Source: Cyclaneusma minus (Eukaryota; Ascomycota; Leotiomycetes; Marthamycetales; Marthamycetaceae). Taken from it: DNA of 64,000 bases. How positions within the stretch are numbered: the stretch's first letter is position 1; each line of letters begins with the position of its first letter. Position numbers and translations under genes: made by a program. Positions 1 through 14,400 of the stretch are shown in pieces. The notes under the pieces are model-generated. The model was not told the DNA's origin. It did no database searches and saw only the letters and a program-made list of their open reading frames with translations. Location of the stretch: NCBI GenBank assembly GCA_037179335.1, contig JAKZHN010000015.1, positions 1-64,000 on the forward strand. Direction: 5' to 3'.

Positions 1-117
1 TTAATATATAAATATTAATATATAAATATTAATATATAAATATTAATATATAAATATTAATATATAAATATTAATATATAAATATTAATATATAAATATT
101 AATATATAAATATTAAT
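1..117. repeat. 14-bp tandem repeat
   Basis: The window opens inside an array of the unit TTAATATATAAATA, just over eight nearly perfect copies, ending at about 117. It probably continues beyond the window edge. It does not resemble a telomere repeat. Confidence 0.9.
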
Positions 118-994
118 AAAACTATTTATTTTATAATAAAAGTTAAAATTATTGTATTTAATTATAATTTTATATTTATTAATATATTATAAAAAGTCTT
201 TTGCTACAAATTTTATATAATATGCAAATATAATATTTTATTTTGTTTTTAAATAAATAATCAAATAAAATAAATAAAATAGATTTTGAAAGCTTATATA
301 TAATATTATTGCAATATTAAAAAAATGAATTAAGCAATTTAATTAATTATAATAAAATTTGGTTATAATAATACAATTTTTTTAATATATAAATATTATC
401 CGCAAATTAATATTAATTTTTTCATATAATTTATAAAAGTTAAAATGTTTAATATAAAAAAGCAAAAACAAAATACAACATAGCAAATATATATTATTGC
501 AAAAATTGGAAAAATGCTATTAATAAATATATAAAGCAATATGCGAAAAAGCATAAATTTTTAAATTTTTAAAAAAAATTAAAAAATATATTTTAAAGCC
601 GGGAAATTAGCTATTTTTTATTTTTTATTAAAAAAATTATACAATATTTTTTATATTAGCTTTTTAAAATTCCCTAAAGCATTTTAAAATAGCGTATATA
701 AATTGTACTTTTTTTATAAAAAAAACTAATTAAAAATAAAAATATAAAATAATATATATATATATATTGCATATATCAAAAAAATTAAAATTAAAATTGG
801 AATTAAATATTAATTTAACAAAAAATACCTTAATAATATTAAGCAGATTTATTAAAAAGATATTAAAATTAAACTATAATAATAATGGAAAATTATAAAA
901 AAAACGCAAGCTTTAAACTTTTTTTTATAAAAGCCAGCTCCAATTTTATATTTAAATAGAAAATACCCAACTACGCGCAATATTAAGCAAAAGC

Positions 995-1060
995 AAAAAG
1001 AAAAATATTAAAAAAAGAAAAATATTAAAAAAAGAAAAATATTAAAAAAAGAAAAATAGA
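995..1060. repeat. A-rich tandem repeat, about 17-bp unit
   Basis: Three to four copies of a unit containing GAAAAATATTAAA separated by A-runs. Simple-sequence expansion in AT-rich DNA. Confidence 0.7.
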
Positions 1061-1136
1061 AATTTAATTAATTTTTTATATTTTAAATTTAATTAATTCA
1101 AATTATATTTTATAAACAAATTAAAATTTAAAATTT

Positions 1137-1263
1137 AAAAATTGAAAATTAAAAATTAAAAATTAAAATTTAAACATTAAAAATTAAAAATTAAAAATTA
1201 AAAATTAAAAATTAAAAATTATAAATTAAAAATTAAAAATTAAAAATTAAAAATTAAAAATTA
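1137..1263. repeat. 7-bp microsatellite (ATTAAAA)n
   Basis: A long run of the heptamer ATTAAAA with a few interruptions (TTTAAAC near 1170, ATTATAA near 1220). No coding content. Confidence 0.85.
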
Positions 1264-4200
1264 AGCAATAAATTTAATTTAATTAAAAATTATAAAATAC
1301 GCAAATAAAAATTATAAATCCCGTATATTAAATAATTTAATTAAAAATAAATATTATATAAAATAAATTTGGTTAGCAAAATTAAAAAATCTATAATATT
1401 TTCAAATTCCAATTTACGTATATTAAATTGATAATTTCTATATTTTATGTTATATTGCCAAAAATACATTTTTTTATATTAAATAAAATATTATTAAAAA
1501 AATATTATTAAAACAAATTATGATTAAATATATATATATAAAGCAAAAAATAAATTTATTAAATAATACTAAATATTAATTGCTATATATATTAAAATAT
1601 AAATTGCAAAAACAATTTTAATTAAAGCCATTATTGCAACTATAATATTTTTAAAAGTATTATATATTTTATATTTTAAAAGAATACAAATTTTAAAGCG
1701 GAAACAAATTCCAATAGTCTTTATTGGTTTTTTCATTAAATTAATTTATTATTATAATCGGCGCATTAATTTTTAAAAAAAGGCCTGTATTTTAATATAG
1801 CAATAGCAATAAAGTATAAAAATATTATAAATTGCATTAAACAAAAAAAGTTAAATAGCGGGAATTTGCAAAATAATAAATTAATTGGCAAAAAAACAAG
1901 AAAAAAGCAAAATACATAATTATTATAGTAGTATTTGCATTTAAAATTATTTACAATTTAGCTATAAATATTAAAAATATTGCAATAGGAGTTTATAAAT
2001 ATATATATATATATTAAATATAAATGCGGATTTAAAATATAAAAACGCTTTTAATAAAAATATAATTTAAATTTTATAGCAGGACCGCAAATTTAATATC
2101 ACTACCATTATAATTATAATTAAACCTTTTATTATATAAGGCTTATTTATTATTAATAAGGCCTTAAAATTCGCGGGAAAAAATATTATTAAAGGCTATA
2201 ATGCTAAAATTAAAAAAGGATAATAAAAAGAAAATCCGGCAAAAAAGCATATATTAAAAAATCTATATAAAAGCATTAAAAAAAAGCTTAATAAAGGCAG
2301 GAAAACCTGCTTAATATAAATAAAGCCTTTAATAAATCCAATATAATCGCTAATATATATATTATTATTGCAAAAAAGGCATTTTTTTTATAAAAAAAAC
2401 CAATTATTTAAAATAAGCCGCTGCTATATTAATTTTTCGGTATTTATAAAAAAAGCATACGCAAAAACTAAAATAGTATATGCAAGCCAATAAAAATAAT
2501 AAAATTCCAATAAATTTTAAAATAATAAAATAGAATTTTAAAATAAGAAAAATAATTAAATAAAATTTTAAAATTAGTCCGATAATAAATAATATAAGCT
2601 ATATATTAAAATTGAAATTTTCAAAATTAGATAATGGTAAATTCGAAAATAATTATTAATAATAGCAAATTAAGAAAAGCCTATTAATTTATACGGCCAA
2701 AATAAAAAACCAAAATTAATAATTAAAGCTAAATATTAAATTACTAAAAAGCAAAAATTCGCATTTAAAAGCTTTAAGGCCCAAAATTATGAAAAAGAAA
2801 ATAATTATTATATAGGGCTAAAAAGGGCGCTTTGCGAATATTTTATAATATATATATATTAAAAAAATGCTTATTAAAAAAGCTAAGCAAGGCTTTTAGC
2901 GCATAATATTTAAATGCTGCTATTTTTATTCAAAAAAGGCAATGGCTATTTTTTATAGCTAAGGAATATATATAATGCACCCTTATTTGCCAATTTCTTT
3001 TTAATTATTATAATATAAATGTATTAATAATATTAATTTAAATTTTTGCAATAATACTTTTCGGCTTAAAAATCTTAAAAGCTTTTTAAGCGTATTAATA
3101 ATCTTGGGTTTTAATAATTTAATAATTTTTAATTTGCATATTAATACCAAGCGCAAAAATTATTATAAATAATAAAAATATTGGCGATTTGTTTTTTATT
3201 ATTAAATAGAATTTTATTAATTTAGATATAATTCTTTTTTTTTATAAAAAAAAGCTATTAATATTAAAGCCAAAAAAAGAAAGCTTATAAATGCAAAAAA
3301 TAAATTTAAGCGAGCGTAGATTTACACAAAAAATAATAGCAAATATATTAAAATTGCTAATAATATTATTGCGGATTTTAATAAGAAATTTAATGCCGCA
3401 ATAAAAACCGCAATAAAAGATTAAAGGCTTGCAATTTAAATTAATAAATTTTAAAATAATTTTAACATTACGCATTGCAATTTTTATAATATTTAAATTT
3501 ATTAGTATTTTGCTATATTTTTAATTTATATTTTGCAATATAGACTAATTATAATATAAATTAAACTCCGCTTATAAATTTCGCGCCAATTTTAATATTT
3601 GCAATCCCCGCCAACAAATAAGCTAAGAATGGATAAATTTGGCCTAATCCATTAAATAATTATATTTTATTATATTAAACTGCAAAAAATTAAGAAAAAA
3701 ACGGGTCTTTTTTAGAAATTATTATATAAAAATTTAAAAATATCCTATGCCCGTTTTTTAGCAATTTTAATTAAAATATAAAAACTTTAAGAAATAATAT
3801 ACAATTTTTTATTTTCAGCGCTTAAAAACTTTTTAATTGAATTATGCTTAAAAAATTTCTTTTTTGCGCCAAGCTTAAAAAAAAACAAGCGCTTTGTTAT
3901 TAAAATTTAAATTCAAATAAAAACAAAGAAAAGAAATTAAGCATTTTTCTTTGCTTTAGCTGCTTAATAAATAAAAGCTTAAATACGAAATCCAATATTT
4001 TTAAAAGCTAAAGCATAATGCGAAGAATAATAATAATAAAAATACTAATAAAATAAAGGAAAATAATAGATTTGGGAATTTTAAGAATAATGCAATTGCT
4101 AGCGTTAGCGATTTTAGCAATAATAATAATTTTAAAAATACTTCAGCTATTAATATTAATAATTTTAGTAGCAATAATAATTTTAAAAATAATATTATTG

Positions 4201-4365
4201 ATTTGAATAATAATAAAAATAAAAATATTCTAAGCAGCAATAATAATAATAAAAAATACTATTATTGCTAATGATGTTTTTTAATATATAAAAGAAATAA
4301 GGCTTTTTTCTAATAAAAAATTGCAAGCAATTAATATTGGTTTTTTATATATATGCAATAATTCC

Positions 4366-4495
<130 letters not shown>

Positions 4496-4636
4496 TAAAA
4501 TAAGCGCGGCCTGCTTTTAAAATAAAAAAAATTATTATATTGGCAACAATTGCTGTTATATTTAAAGCTATTAAATTTTTAATTGCAAGCGTTTTTTTTT
4601 AATGCGTTGATTTATAAAATCAAATAAAATTTATTA

Positions 4637-4905
4637 AGGAATTAAAATTATTAATATTAATACAAAATAAGCGGCTTAATAATAAAAGCTTATTGCGATT
4701 TTATTATTTGTTTTTTTTAATTAAATAAAGCTTATTGGAAAATCAAAATTACTAACATTAATATAAAATAAGCGGCTTATTAATAAAAATTTATCGCGAT
4801 TTTATTTTTTTCGGGTTAAATTGAGTTTATTAGAAAATCAAAATTATTAATATATTAACAAAAAGCGGCTTAATTATAAACACTTAGCGTAATGCTTTTT
4901 TATAT
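4637..4905. repeat. Tandem repeat of about 97-100 bp, three copies
   Basis: Units start near 4637, 4737 and 4833. Each contains an AATCAAAATTA-like start, then AAAATAAGCGGCTTA (shortened in unit 3), then in the first two GCGATTTTATT and a T-rich segment. Copies differ by substitutions and small indels; AGCGGCTTA is kept in all three. Confidence 0.75.
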
Positions 4906-6002
4906 ATTTTTTAAAAAATGGATTCGTTTTTTATTTTTCTATTTTATATTGCTATAATATTTTGTGAAAATATTATTATAATGCCCTATGGAATAAAATA
5001 AAATAAATAGGCATTATATTTTTTTTAAAAAATAGATTTGGACTTAAAAAAGCTTGGTAAAACTTTATTTTAAAATAAGGTTTTATTTTAAAATAAGGTT
5101 TAATGGTCTTTTTAATTTAAATATTAGATTATTTAATATTATTATTATTCCCATTATTGTCCTTTATATTAAAAAACTTTTTTTTAATATATTTATTTTT
5201 ATTTACAAAATATTTAAACCAATAATTAATATTTAATTCCTTATTAAACTCCTGTTATATTGCTTGCATTTATTTTTATTTTTCTTTATGATTTTTGCTA
5301 ATATAATAGTTTTTTTATGATTAATTAAATAATTAATTTAAATATTATTATAGCATTAATATATGATACCGCAATTTTGGCATAAATAAAATTGTTTTTT
5401 AATGCTATATAATGCATTTTATAATAGAAATTATTTATTATTTATTTATTTATTTTGCGCTATTTTTGCAATTTATAATATTTTGGCTATACAAAAAGCG
5501 CATTGGTATTAATAATTGATATTTGGATTTTCAAATTATTATTATTATTATTATTATTAAATTTAATTGTAAATTAAAAAAATCGAAAAAAAATTGGATT
5601 TTTAAATAATACTTATTAAAATAATTATTAAAAACGATTTAGCCAATTATTGGAGTTTTCTAAAAAAATATTTTATTTTGGCATTTTGCTGTTTATAATA
5701 ATAATAGAAATTTATTTTTGATTAATAATTTGCAAAGCGATTTGGCAATGCGATATTAAGCGTTTTTTTGCATTTGAAATAAGGTTATATAATAAATAAT
5801 GCTTTTTTTGTTTTTTTAATAATTAATTAAATTGTTTTGGCTTTTGCAAATTTGTTTTCCTAATATGCTTTTTTATTAAATTTGTTATGATATATAAAAT
5901 AGGATGGAATTCGCTTTAAAAAAGGTTTTTTTTTGCGTATTTAAAATCAATTTATTAGCTTAGGTAATTTTAGTTTTGCGGGCTCGAATTTAGCAGTTTT
6001 TA

Positions 6003-6118
6003 AAAATACTAATTATTTGCAAGGACGGCCCCAAGAACGCTTTGCAAATAATAATTAAAATTGGGATTAAAAAAAATATTAATTATTTGCAAAAACGGCC
6101 TTAAAAGCGCTTTATAAG
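6003..6118. repeat. Diverged tandem duplication, about 70-bp period
   Basis: Two copies near 6003-6049 and 6073-6118 share AATTATTTGCAA, then a GGCC core, then CGCTTT. Differences are mostly transitions (ACT/ATT, AAGGAC/AAAAAC, GGCCCC/GGCCTT), while TTGCAA, GGCC and the CGCT core are kept. Useful for reading the mutation context of this compartment. Confidence 0.7.
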
Positions 6119-8270
6119 CATTAATAGCAATAATAATAAAGAAAAAACAAAAGGCGTTAAAAATTTATATTTTGAAAATTTAAAATTACCAATTACTGGC
6201 TATTTATTATTATTAGCCATTGGTTAGTTATTCTTATTAGCCGCTGGCTATTTATTATTATTAATTGCTGACTATTTATTATTATTATTAATGTTTTTTT
6301 AATTGTTTTTATTAGTGTTTTTTAAGCGATTGGCTTTGCATTATATATAAGCTATATAAGTTTTAAATTGAATTTTAAATTCTTTATTATTTTCCAAATA
6401 TGTATTTTTTTTATTTTTCTTAAAGGCTAATAAAATCGCGTTAATAGCTTTAGCGTAAAACAGCCTATTTAATATTGCAAAATAGCAGTAAAAGGGCATT
6501 ATTATTAAAAATGTTTTTTTAGCAATAATAAATTTCTATTATTAATTTGTTTTTTGTTTTTTGCTTATTTGCCCTATTTTGCATATGCTTTTTTATAGCA
6601 GTTTTGCAAATTTATAGCTTTTTAAATTGATATTTTTAATATTCCTAATTAAATATTAGCTGGTTTTTATATATTGGTTTAATATAGCTTTTTTATTATA
6701 ATAATTATATATATATATATATAATAGCATTTTTAAAACTTTTTCTTAATTTAGCGTTTTTAAAAACGTTTAGCTTGCTATTTAATATTTAATATATTTA
6801 TATTAATATTAATAAGCGAAATTATAGAACTATAAAATTTAAAATAATACGGGATTTAATTATTTAAAAATATTGTATTTCCTATTTTTTAATTAATATC
6901 AATTATATAATAATATAAAAGCTTGGTTTTTTAAATTTGAAAATATATATCTTTTAATTTTTTTTTCGATAATATACTTTTTGGCATTAGTATAAAAAAT
7001 AATAATATATATATTATTATTAAATAATCTAATTATATAAATATTTGCTTAATTTTATTTCTTTAATAAATAATTTGCTATTTAGCAAAAAACATTATAA
7101 GGGAAATTTATAGACTTGGCTTCTTTTATAGCAATTAAAATTCTTTTTTACAATGTTTTATTAAAATTTATTAAGCAATTAAATAATAGGAATTTTTTAA
7201 AGCGTTTTAAATATATTATTATACAATTTAATATAATTATTAATATTAATATTTTGCCGCAAAAGCCAACTTTATATATAAAATTGCTATAGCTTTTTTA
7301 AATGCCTTTTTATTGCAAGCCTTAGCTATAATTTAAAAATTGCTATTATATTTTATAAAAATTATTTTATAAAAATTATTATATATATATTTGCAATAGT
7401 AAAAAATCTTTATTAAAATTATAGCCAAATTTTATATTTTAAATTTTTTTTTTTATATAATTAAATATTAATTGTATATTTTCTGCTTTAATAAAAAAGC
7501 AATTATTATTATTTTTTGCTTTTTAATTTTTTTTTATTAAATATAATTTTTTAAATTAAAGATATATTATTGCTACTTATATTTATATTTATATATAATA
7601 AAAATTGTATAATATATATAATAAAAATATATATACTTATATAAATAAATTAGCAATATTTTTAAATATAATATAAAAAAAATTAAAAATTAAAAAAATA
7701 ATAATATTAAAAAAGCAAAAAACCATTAAAAATCAAATTGGAAATTTAATAAAATAATAAATAAAAAGGCAAAATGCAAATATCGATTATATATTTCCAT
7801 TTTTACTAATATTATATAATTGCAAATATTATTTAAAAATTAAAATATTTAGCTAAAATTAATTTATAATTAAACTTAAATTATAATTGCATTAATTTTT
7901 TCTGCTATATATATTTGGCAAAATTAATTATAAGAAAATATATATATAATTTTCTTTTATTTTTGGGGTTTTTTATATTAAGCATAATATTTTTTAAATT
8001 TTTAATTTTTAATTATAATTTGTTTTTTGCGCTTTTAAAATCGGCTTTATTAATATGCTACATATATATGTGAAACTATTTAAATTGCTATTTATTATTG
8101 CTAAAATTTTTATTTAAAATATTATTTTTAATTTTTAATATTTGCTTATATAGAATTTTATTATTTTTAAATTGCTTAATAAATATAATTTGCTGGGCTT
8201 TAATTAGGCGATAATTAGCAATAGCGTTTTTATTTTAAAGCTTTAAAAATTTGATAGAATTTGTATTTGA

Positions 8271-8308
8271 ACGCTTTATTTTAAACGCTTTATTTTAAAC
8301 GCTTTATT
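8271..8308. repeat. 15-bp tandem repeat
   Basis: About two and a half copies of AACGCTTTATTTTAA in tandem within AT-rich DNA. Confidence 0.8.
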
Positions 8309-8561
8309 AAAATTGCAAATATAAAACTTAAAAATATAAATATAATTTTTTTGCTTATTTTTTATATTTTAAATAGCGCAAATGCGAAAAAATTAATTTA
8401 ATAAAAAATATTGCATTATATAATTTCTTTTATTTAATATAATAATTTTAAAATCCGCTAAAAGACTATAAATATAGCAAAATATAGCATTCCTTATATT
8501 TGGGAAATTAATTTAGAGAATTTTAATTTGGAATAATAATGGTTTTGGTAAAGCAAAAATA

Positions 8562-8718
8562 AATAATTGGAATATAATAGCTAATTGAAATATAGCGGAT
8601 AATTAAAATATAGCAGATAATTGAAATATAGCGGGTAATTAAAATATAGCGAATAATTGAAATATAATAGCTAATTAAAATACAATAGCTAGTTAAAGTA
8701 TAGCAAATAATTAAAGTA
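8562..8718. repeat. 18-bp minisatellite, about 8-9 copies
   Basis: Tandem units of the form AATTGAAATATAGCGGAT, with G/A and C/T variants (AGCGGAT, AGCAGAT, AGCGGGT, AATAGCT). Most units keep AGC at the same position. The only repeat of this unit seen in the window. Confidence 0.85.
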
Positions 8719-10689
8719 GCTATAATAAAAATAAAATAGCTATTATATAAAGTTTTTTATTTATTAATTATAATATATAGCTATAGATTTAATTAAATAA
8801 ATTATAATTGGGATTTATTGCTTTTTAAATTTGGGGTTTGCAAAAAAAAAAAAGCTTTAATAAATATATAAAGGAATAATATAAAATATATATAAAATAA
8901 AGCTGGAATTTAAAAAAAAATTAATAATTACTAAAATTATTTTGCTGCAAAAGGCCTTGTGTTTTTTATTAAATTATTTAGGGTAAATAGCTATAATTAA
9001 ATTATTTTATATAAACTTTAATATTATTGGCATTATATTATATTAATGCAATATTCTTACTATTTTTTAATAGCCCGTAATTTTTATATAATTTTAATAA
9101 TATTATTAAAGAGATATTTTAAATATTTGTTAAGCAAAATTTTATTGCGAAATAAGATTTTATATTATTAGTAATTATAGCCAGCCAGCTAATAATAAAT
9201 GGAGATTGCTATTTTAAAGTTTAATGTTTAAAATTGCAATAGCGGATTTTTTAATTTTAATTTAATTATTATTAACGCTTTAAATTTAAATATTTAAAAT
9301 AGCTATTTCCAAGCTTGAGTTTTTTATTATTTGTAAATAGTTTAGCGCGTTTTTAATAATATTAAAGCTAATAGCGTTTTTAAATTTTCTAAATAATTTC
9401 CCTTGCCAATAAAATCCTTTTATTTTTAAATATTGCTTTAAATTTAAAAAAATGCAATTTAATATAAATTGCAAAATTGGCCTTGCTTTTATTAATTTTT
9501 ATAAACGTTTAAATAAAAGCAAAATCCTGAAATTAGAGCGCGGCGGAAAAATCGCTGATTTTGTAATTGCTAAATGTTTTTTTAATTGGGCAATCCGGGA
9601 CCAAAACGCCTAGATTATGGCTTTGCTAAAAGCCCGCAAATTTGGAAAAAAAAAACGAATATTAAGAAATTTAAATAGGCCAATAAAGGTGGGTAATATT
9701 ATAGGGGCTAATTTATAATGCAAGTTCTTAAAAACAAATGGCTTTAAATAAATATATTAAAAATAAAAAGCTTAAAAAGTAAAAAATATAATAATTAAAT
9801 TAAAAAATATATTTTATTTTGTTTTTTATATTTATTTAAATTATATTTATAATATTGCATTACTTTATAAAAAAAATCATTTTTATTTTATTGTAAAATT
9901 TCATTTTTAAATGAGATTTCACGGTATGCGAATAATATAAATAACAATAGGCAATATAATAATGCAAAGTATTTTGATTCTTTAATTTATATTATATTAA
10001 AATTAATTAAAAAAATTAATTATTAAAAATTACAAATTAATTCTTTTTCAAAATAGTAAAAATATAATTAATTTAAATTATAATTTTAAAATCCAATAAA
10101 ATCAAATTTGCCCTAGTTTAAAGCTTATTTAGCTTTTATTAAAATAGCTATTTATAATGCAATAAAATTAATTATTTAAGCAATTATAATAGCTAAATTA
10201 ATTAAAAAATTAAATTATTAAAAATTAAAAATTCTAAATTGATTTATTATATAATAAATTGATAGAATTAATAATTTGAAAATATTTTTAAAATATTTTT
10301 AAAATATTTTTAAATTTAAAGGCTGCAATCCGAATTAAAAATATTTGGGAAATATAATAGTTCTTGTAATTTGAAATTAAAAAACAGCCCAAATTTGCTT
10401 TTAGTAAATGCTGTTATATTTTTCCCAATTTTAAATATTTTTTAAATTTGATTTTAAATATAAATACATTGGCCAATTTTTTTTAATTTTTTTATATATA
10501 TTTTAAAAAAAACATTATTTAATGCATTTTTTAATTGTTAATTTTTTTTGGGGATAGACCAAAATTGGCAGGGGATACAGTATTCCTTAAATTTCGGAAA
10601 TTAATAATAATTTATGCTAGTGATAAAACTATAAATATTTTTATATTTTTGAAAAGAGTTGTAAATTCTCAATATAATGATTTTTTTTT

Positions 10690-10826
10690 TAAATTATATT
10701 AATTATTAAGCGAGATGCGGCAGGTTGAAATTTGGGGGGTATGGTAGTTTTTTTTTTCGGTCGGGGGGTACCGGAGGGTTTCGCCGAATTACTAAAGAAA
10801 TTCTTAATCACTAGGGATAGTTTTGA
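10690..10826. other. Compartment boundary
   Basis: Within about 100 bp the sequence passes from nearly pure AT to balanced composition, starting at GCGAGATGCGGCAGG and a G-rich stretch near 10,730-10,775. No transposon end or target duplication is visible at the junction. Confidence 0.6.
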
Positions 10827-11141
10827 TTACTGGGGATATTTCTTACTTCCAGCGATTTCGTATTTCCCAGATGTTCCGAATCACCATCCACTCGAAATAG
10901 CCGGGGCACGAATCTGGCCGCGAACTCCCCGGACTCCACCAACTCCTCCAGCAGCACCTCCAACAACCACTCTCCAACCCCATTCTCCTCGCCCCTCCAA
11001 AATCAACCCACTTCTTCATCTCCTCCGCCGGCCGATGCGAAAATTTCGCAATCCGGAACAACTGAGGAGGTGTGGGTAGGCGAAGATGTGCGTATGGCGA
11101 AGGACAGGGGCTCGAGCGGAGGAGATACTGTAGCGCGCTAG
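10827..11141 (+). pseudogene. Possible 3'-terminal gene fragment cut at the AT-rich border
   Basis: A 105-codon plus-strand frame runs from just after a TGA (10824-10826) to a TAG at 11139-11141, with no ATG near its start. Its second half reads like a real fungal disordered C-terminus: a Ser/Asn/Thr/Pro-rich stretch, then TEEVWVGEDVRMAKDRGSSG, then a short tail before the stop. The matching 5' part would lie in the adjacent AT-rich DNA, where nothing is readable, so it may be the last exon of a destroyed gene. I do not recognise a family. It could also be chance openness in the 5' flank of BUB1; confidence is low. Confidence 0.3.
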
Positions 11142-11480
11142 AAAGTCTTTGAGGAAGCGCTCACCGGAATGAAGGTCTTTGGGGGTTGCGGGCAGGACGG
11201 GTTGATAGAAATCATAGCGTCCGGAAATCAATCTTTTGGAACCTTTTGGTTGGTTGACGGTACGAGGACTCGTCTAATGGCTTGCTGCGTGTTCTTGGGA
11301 ACATGTGGCTCCGGTGAAGATGTTGAGAAATCCAAGTTGGGCGCTCGTTGCCGAGCAACGGCGCAAAGACCCAAAACACAAACATCCGCAATTCCCTTGA
11401 GCGACCATCCCAGCTTCTCGTCCACAGCAACCTCGACGCGACAACAATCGACAATCCTCTCCGACTGGATAATCGCAAAC

Positions 11481-14400
11481 ATGTCGGCCGCCGACGATCT
11501 GATCAATTTCGATGTGATCGAGGGCCAGAAGGAGAACATCCAGTCTCTTCCTGGAGGCAGATCCGCCCGCACCCTCGCCGGCCTCTTTTCACCTTCTCCC
11601 TTGCAGCCGCTCGCAACTCCCACTCCCTCAGATACGAAAGACCTTCACTCTGCCGTCAGGGAAGAATTCGAAGAAGAGCTCGCCGCTATCGACGAATCAG
11701 ATGATCCGTTGGACATTTACGACCGATATGTGAAGTGGACGTTGGAAGCATATCCGTCGGCGCAAGCAACACCACAATCGCAACTTCTCCCTCTCCTTGA
11801 GCGCGCGACCAAAGCATTCCTCAAATCGTCGCAGTACAAGAATGACCCGAGATACCTGAAGCTCTGGCTCTCGTACATCCGCTTCTTCTCCGACACCCCG
11901 CGCGAGACATTTGCCTTTTTAGCTCGTCATAACATTGGCGAGAGCTTAGCACTTTTCTACGAGGAATTTGCAGCTTGGCTGGAAGGCGCCGGACGGTGGA
12001 CACAGGCCGAAGAAATCTACCAGCTGGGAATCGACCGCGAAGCACGACCAGCAGCGAGACTTCTGAGGAAGTACAACGAATTTCAACAGCGATTTGCGCA
12101 AAGGGCAGTCGACAGCGACGAGCCCCAATCACCAGCATTGCCTACAGTGCGACCAGCTCTCGCTGCGAAAGTCGACCCATTTACCGCTTCTTCGCCCGTG
12201 GACCCTCAGGGCCCGAGAGCTAACGGCGGATTGGGAGGAGGTCCTAAGACGAAGAGCGGAAAGCCGAAGCTGCAAGTTTTCTCCGATGAAGGCGACTCAT
12301 CTCCGTCCGCCGTCGCTGGTGGTGAGGGACCGAGTGCCTGGCAGAGCATTGGATCCTTGGCGGACCGGAAGAAGGAAAACACCATGGAGCCTAAGCCATG
12401 GGCTGGCGAGACTCTGAGAGTGGAAGTGCCACGGAAGACTAGCACAAAAATGGCTGTTTTCAAAGATGAGGTGAGTCTCCATTTTCTACCAACCCAAATA
12501 TCATATATTGATGATCACAGGACTAATTGTTGGCCCTTATGGCGTTATGTATTCAGTCTCGACCTCAACCACTTAATGCAGAAATGATTGTCCCTGTACA
12601 AGACCAAGTGATTGTGAATCAGAAGACTGGTAAACGAGAGCGGATCTTTGTGAACCTCGAAGCTGTTTATCCCAACCCTGATGTGATGGGCACTGAGATG
12701 AGTTTCGAAGAGTTAAGAGCACAACATCGAGGATGGTTGGACAGAACTTGGTCTCCGGAGAAGGTGGCCAGTACTAATAAAAGTGGCCGGAACGCTCTCG
12801 CGGCAAAGAAACCTGCCAAGGAGAATGTCGACGCTGCTCTACCTCAGAGCTTCAACGAGAAGCTGCAAATAGCTCGTGATCCTGTAATGCTGGACGAGAA
12901 TGGCGCGGTCAAGGAACCCGCTCGTACTGGACGCTCGAAGAAGATCAAGGTCATGGAGCTCAACGAGACACAAATCAGTGAGTAGTCCGTCCTGCCTTGA
13001 ACACCACAAAGCTAATCCGAGTAGTCAAAACCAAACTGTCTTCACCTGCTGGCCCTAAGATCAAACGAAACAAAACCAAGGATCCTACCATGACTTTCCA
13101 TACCAAGGCTGCAACGGATGAGATCTTTGCGATCTTCGGCCAAGAGCGCCCACCCAGCGAAGGGGAGGAGGAGGGGGAGGAAGAGACTGGTGATGAAGAC
13201 TTTGATGTGACCGAAAGTAATTACACCAGCGGTACCGAGAGTTCTGGCACTGGGCGTCTGGGGGCTCTGAGTGAGGCGGAAGACGACGAGGACAATGAGG
13301 ACATGACATCAGCCCCGGTCGGAGACGTCAGGGACGTGGAATCCGAAGCCTTTTCAGATGCCAAGAGTGTCAGCGAATGGTCTGAGTTTTCAACTCGAAA
13401 GCATGTGCCAAAGTTGGATGATGCGGATGACAGGACTGAAGCTTCTTCCAGACAAACGGATGATGTCGAAGAGTCACGAGAAGAGGGCTTAGGAGAAGAG
13501 TCTGAGGAAGAACCAGAAGAAGAGCTCAGCGCTATCAATCTTTTGGTCCGGAACGATAGTCAGCCCGACGAAAGTGATGACCTCGTCACGCCCACGAGTC
13601 CCCAGGGACCGCCACCATCGAATACCCGAACAGTGTTCATCCCCCTTCCGCCAGAAGACTACTCTCCTCCACGCAACCCTTACCGTGACCCTCTCATGAT
13701 GTCACAAAACCGCCTTCCCTTCATGACGCCCATCGCAGAGAAGACTGAGTCCTCAATGGGCGCCTCAACTTCTCGCGCCCCCAAAGACTATTTCAACTCC
13801 AAGACTCCATGCAAAGAAACCGCCCATCGCAATGCCAACATGGCTGAAATGAGCCCCTTTCCGGAAGACGTCGAGTCTCCAATTGAGTCCCGTGAGACCC
13901 TGGGCGGCAAATTCCCACAACCGCTGCTTTCCAAATCGAACCCACTGATCAGTACCGCGGACAAGGAGAACATGCCTCTGTCCTCCAAAACCCAGATATC
14001 CGAAGCTCTCAGCTTTCCAGCCGCCGCACCCAGCCCCGTCCCGACCAAGACACCAGCTGCCGAATCGCAACTGAGCACTGCTCCAGAAGCTCCTGTAATC
14101 AAAGACGCGCAAGTCAACCCCGTAGATGCGAGCGCCCGCGAACTCATCCTCGCAGCTCGAACGCCCATCCCCGGCTTCCATAACCACTCAACCGAAACAT
14201 CTGGTCGCTCCGCCGAAATCAGGAAGTATTGCAAAGCAGTCACGAAAATGAGTCGCAACGCCAATGACAAAACATCCACCAACCTCTCCACGCCCCCCGT
14301 TCTCTCCTTCTCCTCGTCCGAGAAATACATGGTCAAGCGCGAGCTCGGCGCCGGTGCATTCGCGCCCGTGTACCTAGTTCAAACTATGGATACCGACGAC

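Noticed and set aside
1..117. Telomere or centromere repeat at the window start
   Set aside because: The 14-bp AT unit lacks the TTAGGG pattern, and nothing else supports a centromere call.
8562..8718. CRISPR-like array
   Set aside because: The units are adjacent with no unique spacers, and the organism is a eukaryote; it is a minisatellite.
11169..11480. Upstream in-frame extension of BUB1
   Set aside because: No BUB1-like sequence there; the next ATG (11481) gives the expected N-terminus with its first KEN box.
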